A stretch of 64,000 bases of DNA from Polaribacter aestuariivivens (GTDB taxonomy: Bacteria > Bacteroidota > Bacteroidia > Flavobacteriales > Flavobacteriaceae): the NCBI RefSeq assembly GCF_005885675.1, contig NZ_VANR01000004.1, forward strand, positions 1 to 64,000, in the 5' to 3' direction. Both the position numbers and the translations under genes were made by a program. Of this stretch, positions 25,180 to 34,182 are shown piece by piece. Each line of letters begins with the position of its first letter. Within the stretch, counting starts at the first letter, position 1. The notes under the pieces were generated by a model. It ran no database searches. It worked only from the letters and a program-made list of their open reading frames with translations, and was not told the DNA's origin.

Positions 25180-28100
25180 TTATTTTTTATAAGAATATGT
25201 TTTTAAAGAATCGTTATTAGAAATCACCAAGAGTAAATTTTCATTTTTCATTGAAATAGAATTTACAGATTTTACCTGTGAGTTAAATGGAAAAATACCA
25301 AAATCAGATACAAAATTAAAATCAGAAATGGATTTTAGAAAAACACCTTTTAACGATGTATAACCTCCATGATACGTATTTACTCTTAATGAATTTCCAG
25401 AAACTATAATTCCGTTTTCACCATTAATTGTAATTGAGTTAAAGTTGGTAATTGGAGCGGTTTGTAATTCTTTTGGAAATTCTTTAAAGTTATCAAAGGT
25501 TCCATTATTATTTTCTAAATAACCAGAAGCTAATGTGTTAACAGTAAATTTCTTTGCATCATTTAAAACATCTGCTGAAAAAATTTGATTCACCGTTTTT
25601 AGAGCGTAATTTTTATGTTCTACAAATTGCTTGCTAATGATGTTCATTTGAGATGCCATTTCATCTTTAGAATTTACAGGATACTCTTTCCCATTTTTGG
25701 AATAGGCAATAATGGTTTCTTTCTTGTTATTTTTATCAAAATCACCATAATACAAAGTTAATGGATTTTCTAGTGTTGGATTAAATTTTGTATTCAATCC
25801 CCAGTTTCCTAACAAAATATCTTTATCACCATCTTTATCAACATCAAAAGCAGTGATAGATTGCCATAAGCCATTTAAATTGTTAGAAATTTGTAAGAGT
25901 GATAATTGCCCGTTTTTATTAATAAAAATATTGGGTTTTCCCCATTCTGTAGCGATTAATAAATCTTTTTGATTATCGTTATTAATATCTACCCAAGTGG
26001 CATTGGTAACTTTGGCGTTTAATTTAAAGTTTAAATCTGCTTTAAACTTCCCATTTCCATCGTTTACTAAAATTGCAGAATTAACGTTGGAACCAAAACT
26101 AACAGGGTTTGATAAATTTCCTATAAATAAATCTTCATCACCATCATTATCGTAATCGTAAGCAGCAACGCAAGAGGTGTTTAGTGGGTTTAGAAGTGTT
26201 TTATTTTCTGTTTTCTTAAATTTTCCGTTTTCATTAATATATAAACGATCAACTTCTAAGTTTCTATTTCTGTTTTTATGAATACCTGTAGCTACATATA
26301 AATCTAGGTCTCCATCATTGTCAAAATCTAAAAAAACGGCATCATTATCTTCATAATTAGCATCTTCTTCAAATTGTTTTTGAATGCTTTTTTTAAATGA
26401 ATTTCCGTTGTTTAAATATAGCTCTGCTGCGTTTCCAGAACTATTTCCTAAATAAATGTCATCGTAACCATTTCCATCAACATCACCAATTGCAACTGCT
26501 GGACCTAATTTAGATACCTGATAAGGTATTATTTTTTCTCTATTAAAATCGTAATAAGAATCTTCTTTATGATTGAAATTGATTGTACTGTTAGGTGTGA
26601 AAACAGGTGATTTTTCGTTTAAGGTGTATTTTTTAATAGGGTTTTCGTCAACATAAGCTACTGAAATGGTTTTATTAACTTCAGGATTTTTAATTTTTTG
26701 AAACGTATTATCAGGCCAAATAATTTTGATAGAATCTATATTAGAAACAGTATCTAAGCCAAAATGAAGTTTTTGTTCTACCGAAGAAATAAAACCTCTT
26801 GAGGTAAATAATTGTTTGAGTTGCTTTTTACCATTATTATAAATAATTGCTTTGGTTCCAATTCCTTTTTTGTTGCCTTTTTTGTAGTTAAAAACCAAAC
26901 TAATTGAGTTCTTTTTGTTGTTGGTTGTGTTTTCGTAAATACTAGCGTAACTATCTAAATTGTTTGTAATAATATCTAAATCACCATCTAAATCTAAATC
27001 TGCATAAATTGCTCCGTTAGAAAGGGAAGGTTTTTGCTCAATCCAATTACCTGTTTTCTTTTCAAAAATTTCTGAATTTCCTTTAAAAATTTCATTAGAA
27101 ACATCTCCATTAGGCATTTCATTGATAGATTTAAATAGCCATAGCAAACCTTCTTTTTGACCTTTTTGTTTAAAAGAACTGGATACGTATTTTTTAAAAT
27201 CTAAACTATTTGGTCTTCTTTTAATTCCATTGCTAATAAATAAATCTTGCTGTCCATCGTTATCAAAATCTGCAAAAAGCGGAGACCAGCTCCAATCTGT
27301 ATCTGCCACACCATTTAATAAAGCCGTTTCGTAAAAATAGTTACCTTTTTCATTAATTTGAAGCATATTTCTAGAGTATTGATCTTTATACCCTTGTTTT
27401 CTTAGCTTTTCTTGCATGTTATACATGGCGTCATCACCTTCAGTTTCTTTTAAAACACGTTCGTTACTTGGTAACATGTCTAAGGTTATTAAATCTTGAA
27501 AACCATCACCATTGATATCTGCCACATCACTTCCCATAGAAAATCTAGAAATTGTTGAAAAAGACTCTTTAAGCTCTTCTCTAAAAGTTCCATCTTGATT
27601 GTTAATGTAATAGTAATCATCTTCATGAAAATCGTTACAAACATAAATATCATCCCAACCATCATTGTTAAAATCGGCAATAGAGGCACTTAATCCGTAA
27701 CCATTTACACCTCCAAAAATGTTGGCTTCTTCGCTAACATCTGTAAATTTTCCGTTATCATTTTTTAATAAAACATCACCAACCAATGCAACTCTTTTAT
27801 TTCTTAGTGATGCTTTTCCGTGTGAAGTTACTGTATGAGTAGCATGGTTTACAATATATACGTCTAAATCATTGTCTTTATCATAATCAAAAAAGTAGGC
27901 TTGTGTAGAAAACCCTGAAAAATCTAACCCATATTCTGCAGCTTTTTCTGTAAAAGTATTATCTCCATTATTTATAAAGAGTTCGTTTTTACCTTTGAAG
28001 TCTAAAAGTCCAGAAACTGCACAAACATAAATATCTAATAAACCATCATTATTAATGTCTACCATTGTAACGCCTGTATTCCAATCAGAAGAACTATTAA

Positions 28101-28428
28101 TATTTGCTTTTTTTGAAATATCTTCAAATTGTAAGTTTCCTTTATTTAGGTACAATTTATTTTCTCCTTGATTAGATACGAAATAAAGATCAGGCAACCC
28201 ATCATTATTAATGTCACCTGCACTTACACCAGCACCATTATAAAAATAAATGTAGTTGATGATGCTGTGTTTTGAATCTTCTTTTAATAAGTTTTTGAAA
28301 TCTACTCCTGAATTTTTAGCGGAGATATTGTTGAATAAGTACTCTGTGGTTTCTTTTTCATTCTTATTACAATTATAAAAAAAAACACAACATAATAACA
28401 AAAGCAATAACTTTTGAAATTTATTCAT
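25180..28428 (-). CDS. Large FG-GAP/VCBS-repeat lipoprotein with ASPIC/UnbV domain (CRTAC1-like)
   Basis: A 1082-residue lipoprotein (signal ending CCVFFYNC, Cys20 region). Many calcium-type D-x-D/N-x-D-G loops occur, such as DINNDGLPDLYF, DINNDGLLDIYV, DYDKDNDLDVYI, DFNNDGWDDIYV, DFDNDGQQDLFI, DVDGNGYDDIYL and DVDKDGDKDILL, indicating beta-propellers of FG-GAP repeats. An ASPIC/UnbV-like segment sits mid-protein (GIGTKAIIYNNGKKQLKQL to SIKIIWPDN). Such proteins are envelope-exposed and of unproven function; some sit in SusCD-type nutrient loci. It forms an operon with the PAP2/haloperoxidase lipoprotein. A perfect palindrome and a TATATTTG element overlap its start region. Confidence 0.88.
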   Translation of the reverse strand: MNKFQKLLLLLLCCVFFYNCNKNEKETTEYLFNNISAKNSGVDFKNLLKEDSKHSIINYIYFYNGAGVSAGDINNDGLPDLYFVSNQGENKLYLNKGNLQFEDISKKANINSSSDWNTGVTMVDINNDGLLDIYVCAVSGLLDFKGKNELFINNGDNTFTEKAAEYGLDFSGFSTQAYFFDYDKDNDLDVYIVNHATHTVTSHGKASLRNKRVALVGDVLLKNDNGKFTDVSEEANIFGGVNGYGLSASIADFNNDGWDDIYVCNDFHEDDYYYINNQDGTFREELKESFSTISRFSMGSDVADINGDGFQDLITLDMLPSNERVLKETEGDDAMYNMQEKLRKQGYKDQYSRNMLQINEKGNYFYETALLNGVADTDWSWSPLFADFDNDGQQDLFISNGIKRRPNSLDFKKYVSSSFKQKGQKEGLLWLFKSINEMPNGDVSNEIFKGNSEIFEKKTGNWIEQKPSLSNGAIYADLDLDGDLDIITNNLDSYASIYENTTNNKKNSISLVFNYKKGNKKGIGTKAIIYNNGKKQLKQLFTSRGFISSVEQKLHFGLDTVSNIDSIKIIWPDNTFQKIKNPEVNKTISVAYVDENPIKKYTLNEKSPVFTPNSTINFNHKEDSYYDFNREKIIPYQVSKLGPAVAIGDVDGNGYDDIYLGNSSGNAAELYLNNGNSFKKSIQKQFEEDANYEDNDAVFLDFDNDGDLDLYVATGIHKNRNRNLEVDRLYINENGKFKKTENKTLLNPLNTSCVAAYDYDNDGDEDLFIGNLSNPVSFGSNVNSAILVNDGNGKFKADLNFKLNAKVTNATWVDINNDNQKDLLIATEWGKPNIFINKNGQLSLLQISNNLNGLWQSITAFDVDKDGDKDILLGNWGLNTKFNPTLENPLTLYYGDFDKNNKKETIIAYSKNGKEYPVNSKDEMASQMNIISKQFVEHKNYALKTVNQIFSADVLNDAKKFTVNTLASGYLENNNGTFDNFKEFPKELQTAPITNFNSITINGENGIIVSGNSLRVNTYHGGYTSLKGVFLKSISDFNFVSDFGIFPFNSQVKSVNSISMKNENLLLVISNNDSLKTYSYKK

Positions 28429-28429
28429 A

Positions 28430-28462
28430 ATTTGAGAATTTGAGTTAGAATTCTCAAATATA
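28430..28462 (-). promoter_or_regulatory. Palindrome overlapping promoter and start of the FG-GAP gene
   Basis: A perfect 11-bp inverted repeat ATTTGAGAATT (28430-28440) / AATTCTCAAAT (28449-28459), 8-bp centre. On the minus strand a TATATTTG -7 element (28455-28462) overlaps the distal arm, and the proximal arm ends one base before the ATG (28426-28428). The layout suits a repressor-type operator, or a near-leaderless transcript. Confidence 0.55.
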
Positions 28463-28515
28463 TATAAAATTAAGAAAAAATTAACACTTAACGATATTTT
28501 ATGTTAAAGTTAACT

Positions 28516-29151
28516 TTACTTCCTCCCAAAATCTGCTGGAATTTCTCCCCAAGCTTTGGTTTTCCATTTTAATATAGGATTTTTAAAGGTGTTTTCTTTA
28601 AGCCAATTTTCAGCTCTTTTTATCAATTCTAATAAGTCTTTATTAGAAGCATCAAAAGTAATGTTTGTTTTACAACGTTTCTGTTTTACCCAACTCATAG
28701 CAATTTTAGAATCGGAATAAATAGGAATATCTTCTTTGTTTTTACTTTTTAAAAGTGCAATTCCATGAACTAAAGCTAAGAATTCGCCAATATTATTTGT
28801 TCCTTTTTTATAAGGCCCTTTTCTAAAAATTTCTTTTTTATTGTGGGTAAGTACGCCTCTATATTCCATTTTTCCTGGGTTTCCAGAACAAGCAGCATCA
28901 ACACAAATACTTTCTAAATTAGGAGAACCATATTTTACTTTTTCAGTTTTAGATAAAGTCGGTTTTTTAGTGTTTTTACCTTTATAATCTTCATACTTTT
29001 TAGAAAAAGCAATTTCAGCTTCGTCTAAACTTGTAAAAGATTTGTATTGTGCACCTTCAAAACCGTCAATTTGTTTTTTGCAGACGTTCCAAGACGTATA
29101 AATTCCTTTTTTACGCCCATTCCAAACAACATAAAACTTTTTTTTACTCAT
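28516..29151 (-). CDS. Ribonuclease H with viroplasmin-type N-terminal domain
   Basis: A 211-residue enzyme degrading RNA in RNA-DNA hybrids. The N-terminal hybrid-binding (viroplasmin/Cauli_VI) domain is KFYVVWNGRKKGIYTSW, ending near residue 50. The RNase HI domain carries the catalytic acids: Asp in CVDAACSGNPG, Glu in NNIGEFLALVHG, Asp in PIYSDSKIAMSW, and a C-terminal Asp in ADFGRK. Eukaryote-like RNase H1 layout, common in Bacteroidota. Its ATG overlaps the end of purN by 8 bp, so the two are translationally coupled. Confidence 0.9.
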   Translation of the reverse strand: MSKKKFYVVWNGRKKGIYTSWNVCKKQIDGFEGAQYKSFTSLDEAEIAFSKKYEDYKGKNTKKPTLSKTEKVKYGSPNLESICVDAACSGNPGKMEYRGVLTHNKKEIFRKGPYKKGTNNIGEFLALVHGIALLKSKNKEDIPIYSDSKIAMSWVKQKRCKTNITFDASNKDLLELIKRAENWLKENTFKNPILKWKTKAWGEIPADFGRK

Positions 29152-29716
29152 TTGTACTTAAAATTACCTCTTCTATTACCTTCGGAAAATAGGTTTGCTC
29201 CAGAACATGAATTTTTTGTGCGATTGTTTCAGGAGTATCTGCATCATTTAACGTAGTTTTTGCCTGAAAAATGATGGCACCTTCATCATAATTTGCATTT
29301 ACGTAGTGAATTGTGATGCCAGTTTCCGTTTCTTTATTTTCTTTTACAGCTTTATGAACATGCATTCCGTACATTCCTTTTCCACCATATTTAGGTAATA
29401 AAGCAGGATGAATATTTATAATTTTATTTGAAAAAGCAGCAATAATATTGACTGGAATTTTCCATAAAAAACCTGCAAGAACTATAAAATCTGCTTTTTC
29501 TTTTAAGATATTCAACACAAAATCTGACTCAGAAAATTGTGCTCTATTAAAATGTAAACAACTGATATTTAGTTTTTTGCAACGATCAAAAACTTTGGCA
29601 TGTTCATTGTTACACAACACTTTAGTAACCTTAGCGGTTTTAGTATGATTAAAAAACTTAATAATGTTTTCTGCGTTCGTTCCAGAACCAGAAGCAAAAA
29701 TAACAATACGCTTCAT
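29144..29716 (-). CDS. purN: Phosphoribosylglycinamide formyltransferase
   Basis: A 190-residue GAR transformylase: the third step of purine synthesis, moving a formyl group from 10-formyl-THF to GAR. The N-terminal IVIFASGSGTNAENI binds phosphate. The catalytic region is INIHPALLPKYGGKGMYG (Asn, His), followed by TGITIHYVNANYDEGAII with the conserved Asp. Full length for the family. It is divergent from acpP with 170 bp between. The downstream RNase H gene overlaps its end by 8 bp. Confidence 0.93.
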   Translation of the reverse strand: MKRIVIFASGSGTNAENIIKFFNHTKTAKVTKVLCNNEHAKVFDRCKKLNISCLHFNRAQFSESDFVLNILKEKADFIVLAGFLWKIPVNIIAAFSNKIINIHPALLPKYGGKGMYGMHVHKAVKENKETETGITIHYVNANYDEGAIIFQAKTTLNDADTPETIAQKIHVLEQTYFPKVIEEVILSTNE

Positions 29717-29847
29717 AACTATATTTCTAAGCTACAAAAAAAGGAATAATTATTAACAAACTGATTATTTTTGGGAAGATTAAAATTTTTTCTTTACTTT
29801 TAGTAATCATTTTTCGGACAAAAATTAGATATAATTAATAAGATTTG

Positions 29848-29855
29848 TATTTTTG
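29848..29855 (+). promoter_or_regulatory. TATTTTTG -7 element of the acpP operon
   Basis: TAnnTTTG match 31 bp before the acpP ATG. A TTTG at 29844-29847 abuts it, but no upstream TTTG at the usual 19-21 bp is obvious. Confidence 0.55.
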
Positions 29856-29886
29856 CCCCGATTTAAAATTTAAAAATTAAAAAATT

Positions 29887-30123
29887 ATGTCAGACATTGC
29901 ATCAAGAGTAAAAGCGATTATCGTAGACAAATTAGGAGTTGACGATAACGAAGTAACAACAGAAGCTAGCTTCACAAACGATTTAGGAGCAGATTCTTTG
30001 GACACTGTTGAGTTAATTATGGAATTCGAAAAAGAATTCGATATTCAAATTCCAGACGATCAAGCTGAAAACATTGGAACAGTTGGTCAAGCAGTAAGTT
30101 ATATAGAAGAAGCAAAAAAGTAA
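29887..30123 (+). CDS. acpP: Acyl carrier protein
   Basis: A 78-residue acidic four-helix acyl carrier protein for fatty-acid synthesis. The phosphopantetheine attachment Ser37 is in [15 protein letters not shown]. Codon use is strongly biased, as expected for a highly expressed gene. It is followed after 7 bp by fabF, the usual order in Bacteroidota. Confidence 0.97.
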   Translation: MSDIASRVKAIIVDKLGVDDNEVTTEASFTNDLGADSLDTVELIMEFEKEFDIQIPDDQAENIGTVGQAVSYIEEAKK

Positions 30124-30130
30124 CATTTAT

Positions 30131-31384
30131 ATGCAATTAAAACGAGTTGTAGTCACTGGACTTGGCGCATTAACGCCAATTGGTAATAATATTGAAGAAT
30201 ATTGGAACGCCTTAGTTAACGGAGTTAGCGGAGCAGCACCTATCACTTACTTTGATGCTGCCAAGTTCAAAACTCGTTTTGCATGTGAATTAAAAAACTT
30301 TAACGCGACCGATTTTATTGATAGAAAAGAGGCGCGTAAAATGGATAGGTTTACACAATATGCAATGGTAGCTTCAGATGAAGCTATTGCAGATGCAAAT
30401 TTAAATCTAGACGAAATTAACAAATTACGTGTAGGCGTAATTTGGGGAGCAGGAATTGGAGGTTTAGAAACTTTTCAAAACGAAGCTTTAAACTTTGGCG
30501 AAGGTGATGGAACACCTAGATTCAATCCTTTCTTTATCCCAAAAATGATTGCAGATATTGCTCCTGGAAATATTTCTATTAAAAATGGATTTATGGGCCC
30601 AAACTATACTACAGTTTCTGCATGCGCATCTTCCGCAAACGCGATGATAGATGCTTTAAATTACATTCGCTTAGGAACTTGTGATGTTATTGTTACAGGT
30701 GGTTCAGAAGCAGCTGTTGCAATTGCAGGTGTTGGAGGCTTTAATGCAATGCACGCTTTATCAACTAGAAATGAAAGTCCAGAAACAGCATCAAGACCTT
30801 TTGATGCAGAACGTGACGGATTTGTTTTAGGAGAAGGAGCAGGTGCTATTGTTTTAGAAAGTTACGAACATGCAAAAGCAAGAGGTGCAAAAATTTATGC
30901 AGAAGTTATTGGAGGAGGAATGTCTTCTGATGCACATCACATGACAGCCCCACATCCAGATGGAATTGGTGTAATTGCAGTGATGAAAAACTGCTTAGAA
31001 AATGCAGGAATTAAACCAGAAGATGTAGATCATATTAATACACATGGTACTTCAACTCCACTTGGAGACGTTGCTGAATTAAAAGCAATTTCTGAAGTTT
31101 TTGGAGATCATGCTAAGAATATCAATATAAACTCAACAAAATCTATGACAGGTCACTTATTAGGTGCTGCAGGAGCTATTGAGTCTATTGCATCCATTTT
31201 GGCAATGAAACATGGAATTATTCCACCTACCATCAACCATGAAAATATAGATGAAAATATAAATCCGGAATTAAACTTAACACTTAATAAAGCTCAAAAA
31301 AGAGAAATTAAAGTAGCAATGAGTAATACTTTTGGATTTGGAGGACACAATGCATGTGTTGCATTCAAGAAATTAGATGAGTAA
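30131..31384 (+). CDS. fabF: Beta-ketoacyl-ACP synthase II
   Basis: A 417-residue condensing enzyme of fatty-acid elongation. The Cys-His-His triad is present: Cys165 in TVSACASSANAM, His in INTHGTSTPLGD and His in KSMTGHLLGAAGA. The C-terminal NTFGFGGHNACVAFK is the family's glycine-rich end. It adds malonyl-ACP units to acyl-ACP in the cytoplasm. It lies between acpP (7 bp) and rnc (3 bp), so one transcript is likely. Confidence 0.97.
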   Translation: MQLKRVVVTGLGALTPIGNNIEEYWNALVNGVSGAAPITYFDAAKFKTRFACELKNFNATDFIDRKEARKMDRFTQYAMVASDEAIADANLNLDEINKLRVGVIWGAGIGGLETFQNEALNFGEGDGTPRFNPFFIPKMIADIAPGNISIKNGFMGPNYTTVSACASSANAMIDALNYIRLGTCDVIVTGGSEAAVAIAGVGGFNAMHALSTRNESPETASRPFDAERDGFVLGEGAGAIVLESYEHAKARGAKIYAEVIGGGMSSDAHHMTAPHPDGIGVIAVMKNCLENAGIKPEDVDHINTHGTSTPLGDVAELKAISEVFGDHAKNININSTKSMTGHLLGAAGAIESIASILAMKHGIIPPTINHENIDENINPELNLTLNKAQKREIKVAMSNTFGFGGHNACVAFKKLDE

Positions 31385-31387
31385 TCT

Positions 31388-32125
31388 ATGAATTTTATTC
31401 GTAAAATAGTGCAATCTCACACTGAGGAAGATGCAGAATTGTTTTACAAATTAAAAAAACTACTTAACTTTTCTCCAAAGAAAATAAATAGATACAAAAA
31501 AGCTTTCACGCACAGATCTGTTCAAAAGATAGATAGTGATGGTAATCCAATAAATTACGAACGCTTAGAATTTCTTGGAGACTCTATTTTAGGTTCTGTA
31601 ATTGCATCTTATTTATATAAAAAAGTTCCAGAAGGTACAGAAGGATATTTAACGCAAATGCGTTCTAAAATTGTAAGCAGAGAGCATTTAAATGAACTTG
31701 GAAAAGACCTTGATTTAATTAAATTTGTAGATAGTAATATAGATCAAGCCAATGTTGGTGACAATATTCATGGGAATATTTTTGAAGCCTTAATTGGCGC
31801 TATTTATTTAGACAAAGGCTATAATTTTTGTCAAAAGTTTATCTATGAAAATGTAATTGTACCTTATGTTGATATCGAAAAATTAGAAGGTAAAATTACA
31901 AGTTATAAAGGTGTAATTATAGAATGGTGTCAAAAACAAAAGAAAAAATATAAGTTTGATACATATGAAGATTCTGGCAACGAAACAATTAAACACTTTA
32001 GTGTAAAAATTAGTATTGATGGTGAGCAAATAGCCAAAGGAAGAGCCACCTCAAAGAAAAAAGCAGAAGAACAAGCTGCCAAAAGAGTGTATTATACTTT
32101 TCAAAATCAAATTTCTTTAGACTAA
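31388..32125 (+). CDS. rnc: Ribonuclease III
   Basis: A 245-residue double-stranded-RNA endonuclease for rRNA and mRNA processing. The N-terminal nuclease domain has the signature ERLEFLGDSILGSVIASYL and the second acidic motif NIFEALIGAIYLDKG. A C-terminal dsRNA-binding domain (about 170-240) ends in ATSKKKAEEQAAKRVYYTF. It starts three bases after fabF. A small inverted repeat (AAAACG/CGTTTT, 32124-32139) lies at its stop codon. Confidence 0.95.
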   Translation: MNFIRKIVQSHTEEDAELFYKLKKLLNFSPKKINRYKKAFTHRSVQKIDSDGNPINYERLEFLGDSILGSVIASYLYKKVPEGTEGYLTQMRSKIVSREHLNELGKDLDLIKFVDSNIDQANVGDNIHGNIFEALIGAIYLDKGYNFCQKFIYENVIVPYVDIEKLEGKITSYKGVIIEWCQKQKKKYKFDTYEDSGNETIKHFSVKISIDGEQIAKGRATSKKKAEEQAAKRVYYTFQNQISLD

Positions 32126-32216
32126 AACGATAACGTTTTCGTTAAAATAACAATGTAAACTCGCAAACAATTAGTAATTTAGCCATGTTAATAAACGCTG
32201 AGTTAATTTACGATTT

Positions 32217-32687
32217 ATGCAAATTTATGCTTTAGGTTTAGATGATTTTTGTGAAGAAGAATATTCATTAATAGGTATTCATACAGCATTAGAAGATTAT
32301 AGGTTAGCATATTTATTAAATAAAAATTTAAATATTCGTTTATCTAAATCACCAAAAGATTTAGAATTTGAAAGCAATCAAAAAAAGGGTTCCTTCTCTA
32401 TTTTTAATTTCTCAAGCAAAAAATATGACTTTGAGTGGTTTCTAATTGCAAATAGCTTTAAGAAAGAAAATCAAACAGAACCCAATGAACTATTATTAAC
32501 AACAGAAACAAAAACATATTTAATTCCTGAAAAAAAAAAGGTAGACTTTTTTATAAAAATTTCTGGTGAAGTTAAATACGATTTTGTTTTAAATACAGTA
32601 AATAAAATAAAAAATATTGATCAGGTAATCACATCTTATTCAATAGACAAAAACACCCTAAAATCGAAAGATTTTTTAATTTTTTAA
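32217..32687 (+). CDS. IPExxxVDY-family protein
   Basis: A 156-residue soluble protein that matches the Bacteroidota IPExxxVDY family in size, location and the motif LIPEKKKVDFFI (here with Phe for the final Tyr). The N-terminal LEDYRLAYLLNKNL is also typical. The family is named only from its motif and lies almost always between rnc and pyk in this phylum. The ATG at 32217 fits the homologous N terminus; an earlier ATG at 32185 is out of frame. It ends one base before pyk. Function unknown. Confidence 0.88.
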   Translation: MQIYALGLDDFCEEEYSLIGIHTALEDYRLAYLLNKNLNIRLSKSPKDLEFESNQKKGSFSIFNFSSKKYDFEWFLIANSFKKENQTEPNELLLTTETKTYLIPEKKKVDFFIKISGEVKYDFVLNTVNKIKNIDQVITSYSIDKNTLKSKDFLIF

Positions 32688-32688
32688 T

Positions 32689-34116
32689 ATGACAAATTAT
32701 AAAAAAACAAAAATAGTAGCAACACTTGGTCCTGCAACCGGAACAAAAGAAATTTTAAAAAATTTAGCTAAAGAAGGCGTAAATGTATTTAGAATTAATT
32801 TTTCTCATGCAGAATATGAGAACGTTAAAAAAACAGTACAAACCATAAGAGAAGTAAATGAAGAAAATGGTTATAATGTAGCTATTTTAGCAGATTTACA
32901 AGGCCCAAAATTACGTGTAGGTGTAATGGAAGAGAATGTAATTTTAGCAGATGGAGATTTGTTTACATTCACAACAGAAAAATGTGTTGGCACAAAAGAA
33001 AAGGCATTTATGACCTACCAACGTTTTCCAAAAGATGTAAAAGTAGGTGAACAAATTTTGGTAGATGATGGTAAACTTCTGTTCGAAGTAGTTTCTACAG
33101 ATAAAGACAAAGAAGTAGTTGTAAAAACAATTGTTGGTGGTGCTTTAAAATCTAAAAAAGGAGTAAACTTACCAAATACAGCAATTTCTTTACCAGCATT
33201 AACTAAAAAAGATAAAGAAGATGCAATTTTTGCATTAAGCTTACATGTAGATTGGATTGCACTTTCTTTTGTAAGAACTCCAGAAGATTTAAGAATGTTA
33301 CGCGATTTAATTGCACTACATTCAGATTATAGAGTTCCAGTAATTGCAAAAATTGAAAAACCAGAAGCAGTTGCAAATATAGACTCTCTAATACCATATT
33401 GTGATGGTTTAATGGTTGCACGTGGTGATTTAGGTGTAGAAATTCCAATGCAAGAAGTTCCATTAATTCAAAAAATGTTGGTAGAAAGAGCCAAAAAAGC
33501 AAGAATTCCTGTAATTATTGCTACGCAAATGATGGAAACCATGATTGAGAACTCTGTACCAACAAGAGCAGAGGTGAACGACGTTGCAAACTCTATTATG
33601 GATGGTGCAGATGCAGTAATGCTTTCTGGAGAAACTTCTGTAGGGAAACACCCAATTAGAGTGATTCAAAAAATGTCAGAAATTATTGGTAGTGTAGAAA
33701 ACTCTGATTTGATTAAAGTACCACATGAAGCACCACATATTAGAACCAATAGATTTATTACTAAAGCAGTTTGTCATCATGCAGCATTAATGGCAAATGA
33801 TATTGATGCCGCAGCAATTTCTACCTTAACCAATAGCGGATATACAGCTTTTCAAATTTCTGCTTGGAGACCAAAATCTAGTATTTTAGCATTTTCATCA
33901 GAAAAAAGAATTTTAGGAAAACTAAATTTACTTTGGGGTGTGAAAGCATTTTATTACGATAAGAACTTAAGTACAGATGATACTGTAGTAGATATTAATA
34001 AAATATCTAAAGAAAAAGGATATGTAAAAGAGGGCGATTTAATGATAAATCTTACTTCTATGCCTGTTGAAGAAAAAGGTATGGTAAATACACTAAGAGT
34101 TTCTGAAATAGAGTAA
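32689..34116 (+). CDS. pyk: Pyruvate kinase
   Basis: A 475-residue glycolytic enzyme making pyruvate and ATP from PEP and ADP. Signatures: TKIVATLGPATGTKEIL at the N terminus, RINFSHAEYENV, the active-site block PVIAKIEKPEAV with MVARGDLGVEIP, and IATQMMETMIENSVPTRAEVNDVANS. The C-terminal domain is short, as in allosteric tetramers of this phylum. It is the last gene of the acpP cluster, and a strong terminator lies 25 bp after its stop. Confidence 0.96.
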   Translation: MTNYKKTKIVATLGPATGTKEILKNLAKEGVNVFRINFSHAEYENVKKTVQTIREVNEENGYNVAILADLQGPKLRVGVMEENVILADGDLFTFTTEKCVGTKEKAFMTYQRFPKDVKVGEQILVDDGKLLFEVVSTDKDKEVVVKTIVGGALKSKKGVNLPNTAISLPALTKKDKEDAIFALSLHVDWIALSFVRTPEDLRMLRDLIALHSDYRVPVIAKIEKPEAVANIDSLIPYCDGLMVARGDLGVEIPMQEVPLIQKMLVERAKKARIPVIIATQMMETMIENSVPTRAEVNDVANSIMDGADAVMLSGETSVGKHPIRVIQKMSEIIGSVENSDLIKVPHEAPHIRTNRFITKAVCHHAALMANDIDAAAISTLTNSGYTAFQISAWRPKSSILAFSSEKRILGKLNLLWGVKAFYYDKNLSTDDTVVDINKISKEKGYVKEGDLMINLTSMPVEEKGMVNTLRVSEIE

Positions 34117-34141
34117 AACATCTACCTTAGATATTAAATTT

Positions 34142-34175
34142 AAAAAAGCATTTCGAGAAACCGAAATGCTTTTTT
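34142..34175. terminator. Rho-independent terminator after pyk, bidirectional
   Basis: A 14-bp perfect stem AAAAAAGCATTTCG (34142-34155) / CGAAATGCTTTTTT (34162-34175) with a 6-nt loop between the convergent pyk and M28-peptidase genes. Confidence 0.92.
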
Positions 34176-34182
34176 AGTTTTA

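Noticed and set aside
32185..32235. ATG at 32185 as a start for the IPExxxVDY gene
   Set aside because: It is out of frame and meets a stop after 16 codons; the frame starting at 32217 matches the family N terminus.
30131..34116. A secondary-metabolite cluster around acpP-fabF
   Set aside because: The set acpP-fabF-rnc-IPExxxVDY-pyk is the ordinary housekeeping cluster of this phylum.
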